Source: Hyaloperonospora brassicae (taxonomy: Eukaryota; Oomycota; Peronosporomycetes; Peronosporales; Peronosporaceae). Taken from it: a stretch of 64,000 bases of DNA. Both the position numbers and the translations under genes were made by a program. Of this stretch, positions 37,697-46,751 are shown piece by piece; within the stretch, counting starts at the first letter, position 1; each line of letters opens with the position of its first letter. The notes under the pieces were generated by a model, which was not told the origin of the DNA, made no database searches, and saw nothing but the letters and a program-made list of their open reading frames with translations. The DNA lies in contig CANTFL010001391.1 in assembly GCA_947650285.1 (NCBI GenBank), positions 62,001-126,000 of the forward strand, given 5' to 3'.

Positions 37697-39599
37697 ATGC
37701 CACCTACCATCACTCCCGACGTGCCAGCTTTAAAAGGACTACCCTTCGCTACTATATATGAAGCAATGATGGCCATTCGACCACAGGCAGCAAAAGATCA
37801 CGTCAGCTACAAAGTCTCCGGCAAAACAAGACCAGAGCCTACCTCAAGTGTTCAGGTGACGATTGTCCTGCATATGCCCGCATATCATTCCACAAAAAAA
37901 CGAACATTTTCGATATCGGTCAGGTGCAACATCAGCATTCATGCCAAGGATCGCTTGAGAAATCTCGGGGGTCCCAGCGTGAGCACACATTTTTGGTAAA
38001 GCAGCTTCGCGAAGGCATGACAGTGAACAGCAAGGCTCCTATTGAGGATGTTCAGCAGTTTCTAAAACGAAAACTTATGTCCATATTCCGTATACTACCG
38101 CTCACAAAGCAAAGGAAGCAGTGGGTGCTGAGACAATCAATGCGCAACGGGAGCAGTTCAATCTGTTGGAAGGCTATGTTTAATGTCGACTTTGTGAGGA
38201 TCCCGAAAATATTGTAAAACTTATAACATAACAAGTATCATGCAAAAACGGCATGAAAAAACGATTTCATAGTCTATTCTTCGCTCCGGGTGCAACGAGA
38301 TACGCTGTTAACACATTCGCTGCTTTGTGGCGGTTGATGGGACCTTTGGTAAAATCCGCTTTGTCCAGATCCTTCTTTTGGCTGTGGCAATGGATGCTCA
38401 GAATAAACTGGTGATTTTAGGATGGGCGTTTGTATAAAATGAATGTGAGGAGACGTGGGACTGGTTTTTGACTAGCTTGAAGAAAGCGCATCCTATGATC
38501 AACGAACGTGGAAGTGTAGTGGTATATGGCCGTGAAAAAACGCTGGCAAACTCAGTGGCAAAAAGTCTTCTGAACGCTAAATATGCCTTTTGTTGCTATC
38601 ACATTGCTGCAAACGTCTAGAATAATCATGGAATTGTCATCAAAAGGTATGTACTATCCGAGTCAAGCTGTTGGGAATGATAAAAAGGCATGATTGACAC
38701 TGATCCGTATGTTTTTGCCACATTATATTCTTCTGTAAATGCGTCTAAGCCGATAACAAAGCTAATATCGACAAGTTTATTGGTAAAATCCGTAAAAGTA
38801 AGCCACTTGCTGCCTATTGCATTCTGGAAATCCCGCACAAATCAATGGGCAACATACGCATGTAAAGTTCACCATTTTGGGCATGTCACTTCAAACTTAG
38901 CAGAGATTCTAAACTCTTTTTTGAAGCAGATGCAGGAAATACCTTTTCTTCAGATGCTGCAGGCTTTGTATCGCCATTAAATAGAGAAGTATTAATTAAA
39001 GTGCGCAGTATGCAATTGGTTGGGTTGTACCGTTGGTGCCGTTAAAAATGAAGAGATTTGGTGAGGCGTTGAATGCTGCTAAGATGTACACCGTCTTCCC
39101 GGTGGAACAAACATGTGGAACGGTCGTAGGTGGATCAAATCACCAATATGTGATCAATCTTCCAACTCCGGATCGTCCGATTGGTACTTGCACCTGTGGA
39201 AGGTATTAGAGCTTCCTCATGCCTTGCCGCCACGTTTGTGCGTTTGAATTGAATGTGAAGGTGGCTCCAATCACACTAGTCGACAAATTCTACACCGTTG
39301 ACACCTATCGCGCAACATACAACCGTCCATACGTTCCAGTCTTAATTGTTAATCTCTCGCTGTCTCCACTTTTACCACCAAAGGTTTTTCGGTCCCGAGG
39401 ACGACACGGTAATAGACGCAAGGAAAGCGGTTCTCAGAAGAAAGAGATAAATAGGAAACCTTGCAAGACATTTGGCAGCTTGGGCACAATAGGAGAGCTT
39501 GTAGGGAGGCCCATATGTGATCATGTTAGGAGAAGAGGGGACGGAGCGGTATTACAAAGAAGAAGGCGGGCGAGAATCTGTATTGTAATTCCTCAGTAA
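37697..39599 (+). pseudogene. MULE transposase pseudogene
   Basis: The transposase would cut and paste the element. The N-terminal part (37697-37999) is open. In shifting frames the MULE core follows: DGTFGK at about 38336, ILLLAVAMDAQN, GWAFV, then EETWDWFLTSL near 38445 (the E-x-x-W-x-W-F hallmark), CCYHIAAN near 38600 and WATYA with FGHVTSN near 38850-38900. A SWIM zinc-finger-like pattern follows (CTC near 39190, then CRH near 39225), interrupted by a TAG. The C-terminal part (39219-39599) is open and basic, with PPK as is usual in this family. At least five frame breaks are present. Confidence 0.85.
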
Positions 39600-39874
39600 C
39601 TACTTCTTTAAGCACGAGGGGACATTTTCGATCGACTTCTTCCGACTGTGGATGTGCCACCCCCGTTAAGAACCGATGATCCACATTATACGCCCCAGTC
39701 GACCCGAATAACCGAGTTTTCGTTTCTGGACAAACGGTTTGTTCTTTCTAGGATGTTGCCCGCTAGACGTCCATCCATGTCCCTTTCCACTCGACTTATT
39801 CGAGAGGTGGGCCTTCGGCGCTGCCTGTACGCCTGTACAACCGCCGGGAGCTTGCTCCACAGTATAGTGATCAA

Positions 39875-40414
39875 CTACACTGAATTATGGCACAGTCGTG
39901 CTAGCGGCCGTACCGCACGTGAGGCCATCGCACTTGCTCGAAGTACATCCACATGTATATGGACGCAGACGTATATCAGATGGTCATCTGATGTACAGGC
40001 GGCAGGCATCTTTACGGATCGATGCTGCCAGCTCACTCTTGGCTCGTACCTTCTGGGCCAAGGCAATCCCAGGATGACATCGAATTTGTCATCCAGATCC
40101 AGTACGATGAAGTCATCATCGTACTGTTCGCCCTCTAACGTGGAGTGGATTCCAACTACTCGTTTCTCAACGGTAATTGATGCACCTATCGCTAGGCGCA
40201 CCATCATCCTCGTGAGGGGGATGTCGCGCTCAACGAACTTGAGCCTACGAACCTCTAGTGACTGGCGACGAACAAAGTTGTTCGACGCCCCACAGTCTAC
40301 TAGGGCACGAAGCGACAAATCATTTGTCGCTTCCAAATTCAAGGTGATGAGCGAAACGTCATCGCCAGGTGCAGAGACACACAATGATTGTGTATCTGGA
40401 GCAACTTTCGTCAA
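39875..40414 (-). pseudogene. Gypsy A2 retropepsin (protease) region
   Basis: This open frame of 179 residues contains LRALVDCGASNNF, where DCGA stands in for the usual D(T/S)G(A) active-site loop. The hydrophobic FDVILGLPW follows, typical of the second half of retropepsins, then a tail. Copy A3 has the same DCGAS, so the Cys is a family trait and not a local mutation. The frame would process the Gag-Pol polyprotein but is cut off from a functional gag and from RT, so I treat it as a relic. Confidence 0.75.
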
Positions 40415-40464
40415 GAGATTTGAAAATTCTCTTGAGGTTGCTGGATCAGTAGGGCGCTCCGCCC

Positions 40465-41630
40465 CTACTGACCCCGACCATTTTTTGAAGGTCCGTCTCG
40501 CTGTTGCGGCATCGCAACAGCGCTGGACCCACGCCCATTGCCCTTTCTGGCAAATGGTCGTCCATTTCGCTCATTACTGTTTGGTACTGGGTGTGGAGCA
40601 CTACACTTGTATGCGTAGTGCCTAAACTTCTGGCAGCGATTGCATTTCTGCAATCGCTTGTTGTTTAAAGAGCGAGGTCTCTCGCTCTCGTCATAACAGA
40701 GGTCCATTGGTTCTGGACCTCCGATCTCTTGTCGTCTCGGGGGACGATAAGAGTTTGAGCTAGCATGAGCCTGTCTCATGCTAAAGTCTTCCTGTTCCGC
40801 GGCTGATATCGCTTCTTCAAGCGTATTCAGCTCAAGGCGGAACAGATGGTTTAGGACGGGCCCCTCAGCGAGCCCTTGCATGAACACAGTAATCAACGTG
40901 TGTCCATGGACTGGGCTGGCAGTTATACTACTCGCAAGGAGTCGTATATGTTGTGCGTAAGCGTGCACATCACGCTTACCCTGCTTGAGTTTCAGGAGCT
41001 CTGAACGAGCCCTGAACGAGCCCTGAACTCAGCCCGTGGCGGCTCAAACGTTTGTCTGAGCCGGGACTTGAAGTCATCTAGCGACCTAAACACATTTGGG
41101 TCGCTACTCTCGAGTCCCAGGGACCAAGTTTTGGCACGCCCTGCCAAGTGGGTCTGAGCAAATGTGAGTTTCATTTGCTCATCTTCGACGCGACGAGCCC
41201 TTAGGGCTCTGTCGAGTTCGACAAATCATAGTAACAGGGAGTCCTCCGGGACTACACTGTACTTGGAGATGTCAACCTTCATGACTACGGGACGACGCGC
41301 ATGCGCCGTCTCGCCCACAGCAGCATGGAATTGCTGCTGTCTCAACAGCTCTGTCTGTTGAGCACCGAGTTCTCTCAGTTGCTTATTCTGTTAAGAGTTT
41401 TGCTGGTGAAGCAAGGCTAATTTCTCTCGTTCAGCGCTAAGTTCATTGTGAATGAACCTGGCGATAGCGGCATGTTGTTGGTCTCTGTCAAGAGATTCCA
41501 ACATAGCGTTAACGCCGATGTCGCCCACGGTAGAGATCATTCGCCCTACCGCGGCCCATTTGAGATCACTCAAATGGGCGAAGCCTTCAGGTGTGACGTG
41601 AAAGCCATCTTCCTCATCCAACATGTTCAT
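40465..41630 (-). pseudogene. Gypsy A2 gag pseudogene with CCHC zinc knuckle
   Basis: The reading starts MNMLDEEDGF at 41630 and runs to a TAA near 41390. It resumes through a Gln-rich stretch to a TGA at 41226-41228, continues with FVELDRALRARR to 40992, and then in another frame at 40968-40465. The last part contains CNRCQKFRHYAYKC, a CX2CX4HX4C zinc knuckle used by Gag to bind RNA. A short direct duplication (ACGAGCCCTGA twice, near 41002-41030) probably caused one frame change. The TGA lies where A1 has TGG and is shared with A3. Confidence 0.8.
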
Positions 41631-41678
41631 GTTGGATAAGATGTGTGGTCGCTGAAAGGACTACAAGGTGCTATCAGG

Positions 41679-42114
41679 TGTAACGGGGCACACCTTGTGT
41701 TGAAAATACACAAGGCAAGGTGCACTTGACGTGACGTGCACGTGCGAGGAAGCGCAAGCAAGTAGCGAAATCGAAGACTTTTGTCTAAGGAATAAGGTAG
41801 AACTGGTTTTTAATAGTTATGTTTTCCTACCTAAAAGATCTTCGACTTGTTCCGACTATATTAAACTACCATCTCTTATGTGTGGACTCATGCTCACCAC
41901 CCATTGCGCGCATCTAGCAGCAATTAAGGGTAAACCTGATTGATGTACACGTTACATCAACCAAGTGGAGCACCCACGAATATTACCCTTGGGGGTCATA
42001 TTTTGACAGCGTCACCTCTTCGAGCGATGTTGATTTGAGTGTTATCTAAAATGGATAATACCCAAAAATTGATACTTTCTATCAATTTTTATGAAACGGG
42101 TTCACCCCGTTACA
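41679..42114 (-). repeat. LTR of Gypsy A2 (436 bp)
   Basis: It starts (plus strand) TGTAACGGGGCACACC and ends CACCCCGTTACA, giving inverted ends as in the 391-bp LTR. Its inner sequence is largely different. It contains hairpins at 41693-41715 (CCTTGTGT / ACACAAGG), 41940-41960 (TTGATGTA / TACATCAA), 42064-42090 (AAAAATTGATA / TATCAATTTTT) and 42095-42111 (AACGGG / CCCGTT). Confidence 0.85.
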
Positions 42115-42812
42115 CTGCTCTTCAGGCCGATCCCGGTGCACAATCTAGTGCTGACGTGCCCAGGCCCATCACGAGGCAAAGAGTATCGTGGCCTGGTGCT
42201 TACTCTACGGCACCGACCGGTACTGGATCTCAATAGGTCATTACGTTCTTAGGAGAGTTCACTTCGTGGGACTGGGTATCGCGCGCAGCGTACGAGTCGG
42301 CACGAGGGGAAGTACTTCGTGAAGAGCAGGAAGTAACGAAGGCACGGAGATGTCGATATCAGTCGGTATTACCCGTGCGGCGAGATGCCAAGGGATTGCT
42401 TCCCTCTCGGGACGCAGGCTGCTTTGCCTCCCGTAGCGCGCGCAGCGGAGAAAAGGTTTCCCCATTTTAACCTTGGCTTCACTAAGGGGGGACTTCCCGT
42501 ACAACGTAAGGGAATCTGATTACTGGCCTGTAGGAGGTCTCCGTCTCTGTGCATTCTTGCTTGAAGGATGCAAATTGGGAAGTGTTGAAGAGCGATGCAG
42601 TAGATCGGTAATGGAGGAGAAAATCAAAGCTGCCAAGTCGATGCCGCAAAAAGTCTGCACAAGTATGAGCTCGTTCTTGGTTCTGGAAAACGCGATCGTG
42701 CACATACTGTGATCGGTGCCAGTGCCTCTCGGACGATTTGCAATCTGCAAGCTGTTTAACCCATCCGGGAATGCCGACAGAAGCGAGCCCTGCATGCTCA
42801 AAGCCTTGTCCG
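42115..42812. other. Spacer between Gypsy A2 and the inverted-repeat element
   Basis: About 700 bp. Open frames on both strands overlap and none has a recognised motif. I see no RNA or repeat. Confidence 0.45.
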
Positions 42813-43050
42813 CATTCCCAAATTTTCACGGTTCAGCTCAAGCCAGTCTTTTTCCCTTCGGGGCAGTCACGTCGGAGGGAATCCTCCCCTTGGGGAGCCG
42901 ACGTGGTCGAAGATCTGACGCGGGCACGCTGCACTCGCAGTCGCGGGTGTGGGCGTAGGGGACCGACGGGTCGCGCAAGCGGCCCTAGCAGGGGTGTTTT
43001 ACGGACTGGAGGCGTACCCCGCGCCACGTGTCGCCGCTGCGGCGAGCGCA

Positions 43051-43806
43051 CACTCCACGTCAAGGGGCCGCGCAAGCGGCTGAAGGGGGCCACCATCGCA
43101 GATGGTTGAGCTCCTCGGAGAGATATACGGCGGGTTGGCGTTCTCCACGCCACGCAGTCACTTCGGTGATCGCACTCCACGTCGGGGGCCGCGCAAGCGG
43201 CTGAAGGGGGCCACCATCGCAGATGGTTGAGCTCCTCGGAGAGATATACGGCGGGTTGGCGTTCTCCACGCCACGCAGTCACTTCGGTGATCGCACTCCA
43301 CGTCGGGGGCCGCGCAAGCGGCTGAAGGGGCCACCATCGCAGATGGTTGAGCTCCTCGGAGAGATATACGGCGGGTTGGCGTTCTCCACGCCACGCAGTC
43401 ACTTCGGTGATCGCACTCCACGTCGGGGGCCGCGCAAGCGGCTGAAGGGGGCCACCATCGCAGATGGTTGAGCTCCTCGGAGAGATATACGGCGGTTTGG
43501 CGTTCTCCACGCCACAAAGTCACTTCGGTGATCGCACTCCACGTCGGGGGCCGCGCAAGCGGCTGAAGGGGGCCACCATCGCAGATGGTTGAGCTCCTCG
43601 GAGAGATATACGGCGGGTTGGCGTTCTCCACGCCACGCAGTCACTTCGGTGATCGCACTCCACGTCGGGGGCCGCGCAAGCGGCTGAAGGAAGCCACCAT
43701 CGCAGATGGTTGAGCTCCTCGGAGAGATATATGGCGGGTTGGCGTTCTCCACGCCACGCAGTCACTTCGGTGATCGCACTCCACGTCGGGGGCCGCGCAA
43801 GCGGTC
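43051..43806 (+). repeat. 121-bp tandem repeat array, six full units plus a partial one
   Basis: The word CACTCCACGTC recurs at 43051, 43173, 43294, 43414, 43535, 43656 and 43777, so the period is 120-122 bp. Units are nearly identical (single-base differences such as GCAG/AAAG near 43518). Because 121 is not a multiple of three and the unit lacks stops in several frames, long apparent reading frames appear on both strands; they are artefacts of the repeat. Confidence 0.93.
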
Positions 43807-44410
43807 CTAAAGGGGTTTGTTGCCTTATATGGCAGCATACCCGCGTTGTACGTGCTTCCGCTCAGGCGGTACGCATGTCCCCAGTCTACTTGGTCGCGCC
43901 AGCGGTCATGATTGACTCGTAGTTGGCTTCGGTAGGAGGGTCTCTGACCTCGTTGCCGTCGCCCCTGGCTCTACGGAGCCCTTTAGTTGTCGACCCGATA
44001 CCCGGGCCGTACTTCTTGTCACACTTATCAGTCGTTAGTTATCATAATAATGGACGTACTTGACACCACCATCAAAGCCTTGTCCGTCTGTCCTACCTCA
44101 AAAGCATCACGTGGCACTCCTTCTGCTATCGAGCGTCGATCGTACGGAGCAAAGCATTGAATGGCATCGTGTCAAGCCTTTGATGTCTATGTCCAACCAA
44201 AACATAGAGAGTTCCATCCAGTAGTCGACGTGTCCAGTGCTGTGAGGTCAGTACGCTTCTAAGACCCGTCGAATCATCTACGCACCCCACTCGCCTTTAC
44301 TTCATTCATCGCACATGACCGGCTAGCCGATCAAAAAAAGGCGCCGTCAACTTTGCCCTTTCAATGTACGCATCAGGATCAACGTCTCGGTCTATACGGT
44401 GAGAGAGGTG

Positions 44411-44729
44411 AAACCTGAACGTCGATTACGTGTTTGAAAACTGCACGATATCGGTGTGCTTCTACCTACACTACATCAAACGGCTCTATCTGTTCTGCTG
44501 GCCGTTATCGGGGGTGATCGGTTGGGTACCCGACGTTGTCTGCGATTTTCGCGCCCTGTCTGCCCCCAGGACGGGATACCTGTTTCCACGTGCCCTCGGC
44601 TGAGTGTCCCCCGTGATGCCCGACGACTCGAGCCAGCAGACTTGGCCAGCGAGGACGAGATTGATGTAGTGTAGGTAGAAGCACACCGATATCGTGCAGT
44701 TTTTAAACACGTAATCGACGTTCAGGTTT
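44411..44729. repeat. 69-bp inverted repeat with 181-bp spacer inside the element
   Basis: 44411-44479 is almost perfectly complementary to 44661-44729 (AAACCTGAACGTCGATTACG pairs with its complement near 44710). The word CTGTTCTGCTGGCCG follows both arms as a direct repeat (near 44489 and 44738). Confidence 0.85.
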
Positions 44730-45248
44730 CTCTCTCTCTGTTCTGCTGGCCGCTCTGGCGGCGCGTTATCGCTCGTAAGTGGATAAGCCATGAAACGACA
44801 GTGCCTACGTCATGTCGACACGGTCGTTCTTTGGCTTGTCAACTGACGAGCGATTCTGAGAGAGATGTCGAAGAAGCACATTTTCTACCCCCTCTGCGCC
44901 CGTCAGTTCCCACTCCGCTCAGAAATCGGCTGCTTTGGCCCATGGGTTGTAGACGATTGGTGAGAGACGTTCCCGATCTGCTACAGGCAGAAGGTCATAA
45001 TGGGTCACGCTGATTTTCGGCTGGCTCTTCAATTAAGCTCCGACTGCAGCAGATCAGTAGCGCGGACGTAGGCAGACCTTTCCTGTGTTCTGTTTCTTGT
45101 CATGTCACATGATCGTTGTTGTTGTCCAGATGGTCTATTGGCACGGTGTTAACTATGTGCTATAACCTCTGCAGTTTGCTAAGCCAGAAGTTAGCGCCGG
45201 GAGACCCGGAGACTCATCGTGGCTTGGTTCTAGAATAGAGACTCTCCA

Positions 45249-45668
45249 ACCTCACCCATCTGCGATGATGGCCCCCTGCAGCCGCTTGCACGGCCCCCGA
45301 CGTGGAGTGCGATCACCGAAGTGACTGCATGGCGTGGAGAAACGCCAACCCGCCGTTATCTCTCCGAGGAGCTCACCCATCTGCGATGGTGGCCGCCTGC
45401 AGCCGCTTACGCGGCCCTTGGACGTGGAGTGTGCGCTCGCCGCAGCGGCGACACGTGGCGCGGGGTACGCCTCCAGTCCGATAAACACCCCTGCTAGGCC
45501 GCTTGCGCGACCCGTCGGTCCCCTACGCCCACACCCTCGACTGCGAGTGCAGCGCGCCCGCGTCAGATCTTCGACCCCGTCGGCTCCCCAAGGGGAGGAT
45601 TCCCTCCGACGTGACTGCCCCGGAGGGAAAAAGACTGGCTTGAGCTGAACCGTGAAAATTTGGGAATG
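45249..45668 (-). repeat. Right arm of the inverted-repeat element with about 1.5 tandem units
   Basis: It is the reverse complement of the left arm (42813-43150), including the GTCGCCGCTGCGGCGAGCG block. It holds only one to two copies of the 121-bp unit, against six to seven on the left. Confidence 0.82.
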
Positions 45669-45888
45669 TGTGTGTCATGTCATGTCACATGATCGTACGT
45701 GTGTTCATTCCAGAAGCTCCTAAGATTTTGAAGTGCGACAGTCTTGTGACCTGGCGTGAGCTGTATCCGTGTATGAGTGGGGCGTTGCGCCTCGCTGTCA
45801 TCTGTTCATGCAGAAGGATTTGTTGAGGTACCGGTCCATACCGTCATAGAAAAGAAACCAGACGCGAACAAAAGTCCACCTTCGCACT

Positions 45889-45904
45889 TGTTCATTCGCA
45901 ACGC
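45889..45904 (+). promoter_or_regulatory. Initiator-like core promoter element of effector candidate 2
   Basis: TTGTTCATTCGCAACG contains TCATTC followed by CA, resembling the oomycete initiator (consensus around TCAYTYY). It lies about 60 bp before the ATG, a normal 5'-UTR length in oomycetes. No experimental start site is known to me. Confidence 0.4.
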
Positions 45905-45953
45905 ACGCATCAGCACGACCCTCACTTCGAGAGCGGGATAGGAGTAAGCAGTC

Positions 45954-46640
45954 ATGCACCTGACACACGTGATGCTCGGCGTGCTCATGAGCTTACTTCT
46001 CACCCTCTCGATCAGAGATGCACTTGCATTGGCTTCACAAAGTGATGCGGTGCCAGCTCGACAACTGGAGCCCGCAGCAAAAGACGTGCAAGGCGCGAGC
46101 AAAGGGGTGTTGCATCCTGCCAACAGCTCTCATGTCGGACGCGTGCACGAGCAGAAAGGTGAAGAAAGAGCACTTACGCATTTCGAGAATTTGTTCAATG
46201 AGCTTGCCACAACCGTTAAAAAGATCGAACCCGGCAGTCCTCCCCCGAGAGACGAGCTGATCAAGCTTTTCAAGAAGATGGCTAATGAGGAGACGTACCT
46301 ACTGTCAATGGGGCATCTACATGATGTCTCCGCGGCCGAGGCACGGTTCATCCTACACTCTGCTTCGATCTTCAAGTTGGCGATGGACAAGGGGACAAGG
46401 CCGATTGACATGTACAAGGAGGTATTTTTCACAGAGGGCCACGAGGCTGCACTTGCACAGATGCACCTGTACCGTAAGTTCCTCCACAACCAATGGCATT
46501 TCCTGACACTTGAACACCACTGGATGGTATTCAACAAAGAGTTCTGGGAAGCCGTGGATGCCGTTGGAATGGAAACAGTTCAGTGGATTTTTTCAACACA
46601 GAAGGCAAACGTTTTGCGTTCAAATAGCGAGAAGCTGTAA
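45954..46640 (+). CDS. Secreted RxLR-type effector candidate (RQLE...EER)
   Basis: This intact, intron-less frame encodes 228 residues. Residues 1-26 form a signal peptide (MHLTHVMLGV start, Leu-rich core, ALA before the likely cut). RQLE at 36-39 occupies the RxLR position with the final Arg replaced by Glu, and GEER at 69-72 matches the EER element at a typical distance. The rest (75-228) is predicted helical, with Trp at 181, 190, 198 and 211 in an amphipathic context that could be WY-type modules, although I cannot confirm a WY fold from sequence alone. There is no membrane segment after the signal peptide and no enzyme motif. Such proteins are secreted into the host and alter immunity. 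An initiator-like motif lies 60 bp upstream, and the end of an inverted-repeat element lies 285 bp upstream. The target is unknown. Confidence 0.85.
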   Translation: MHLTHVMLGVLMSLLLTLSIRDALALASQSDAVPARQLEPAAKDVQGASKGVLHPANSSHVGRVHEQKGEERALTHFENLFNELATTVKKIEPGSPPPRDELIKLFKKMANEETYLLSMGHLHDVSAAEARFILHSASIFKLAMDKGTRPIDMYKEVFFTEGHEAALAQMHLYRKFLHNQWHFLTLEHHWMVFNKEFWEAVDAVGMETVQWIFSTQKANVLRSNSEKL

Positions 46641-46652
46641 CGCGCGTTAATA

Positions 46653-46751
46653 CACGTGTCTTCCGTTCTCAGCAGCGCTTTGTTTCACGTGTCTCCCATT
46701 CTCAGTAGCGCGTTATTCCAGGTGTCTCCCATTCTCTGCAGCGCGTCGACA
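46653..46751 (+). repeat. Three 33-bp tandem repeats just downstream of the effector stop
   Basis: CACGTGTCT or CAGGTGTCT followed by CC(C/G)(A/T)TTCTC recurs at 46653, 46686 and 46719 with a period of 33 bp. The repeat starts 12 bp after the stop codon and may lie in the 3' UTR. Confidence 0.85.

Larger units (their letters stand above)
37472..39604 (+). mobile_element. Mutator-like element (MULE), decayed, right end missing
   Basis: The left limit is placed at the first of three GGACACTTTTTAT motifs, where the family B RT homology stops. The right limit is where homology to Gypsy A2 begins. The body encodes a MULE transposase relic. No inverted copy of the left motif is found near 39.6 kb, so the right terminal repeat is lost or was replaced when A2 joined. 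Confidence 0.65.
39605..42114 (-). mobile_element. Gypsy A2: 5' part (LTR, gag, protease) of an A-family element
   Basis: On the minus strand it runs LTR (42114-41679), leader, gag and retropepsin. It stops at about 39605, where homology to A3 position about 61390 fades. RT, integrase and the second LTR are absent. Coding identity to A3 is high, clearly closer than to A1. No target duplication can be judged because one end is missing. Confidence 0.85.
42813..45668. mobile_element. Non-autonomous inverted-repeat element with internal tandem array
   Basis: The ends are inverted copies starting CATTCCCAAATTTTCACGG (42813) and finishing with its complement at 45668. The arms match over about 290 bp (left to about 43100; right from about 45380). 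Beyond that, the 121-bp tandem unit continues the match on both sides. Between the arms (43.8-45.2 kb) I find no transposase. The size is 2856 bp. No clear target duplication flanks it (CTTGTCCG against TGTGTGTC). The arrangement fits a non-autonomous DNA transposon or foldback element. Confidence 0.7.

Noticed and set aside
39648..40625. 325-codon open frame on the plus strand
   Set aside because: It is antisense to the Gypsy A2 protease and gag, whose minus-strand reading has clear motifs (VDCGASNNF, FDVILGLPW). The plus frame has none.
42813..42820. Search for an 8-9 bp target duplication around the inverted-repeat element
   Set aside because: Left flank CTTGTCCG and right flank TGTGTGTC do not match well enough to claim one.
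42833..43838. Several long repetitive open frames on both strands
   Set aside because: They come from the 121-bp tandem unit, which lacks stops in several frames and whose length is not a multiple of three. The repeated peptides are artefacts.
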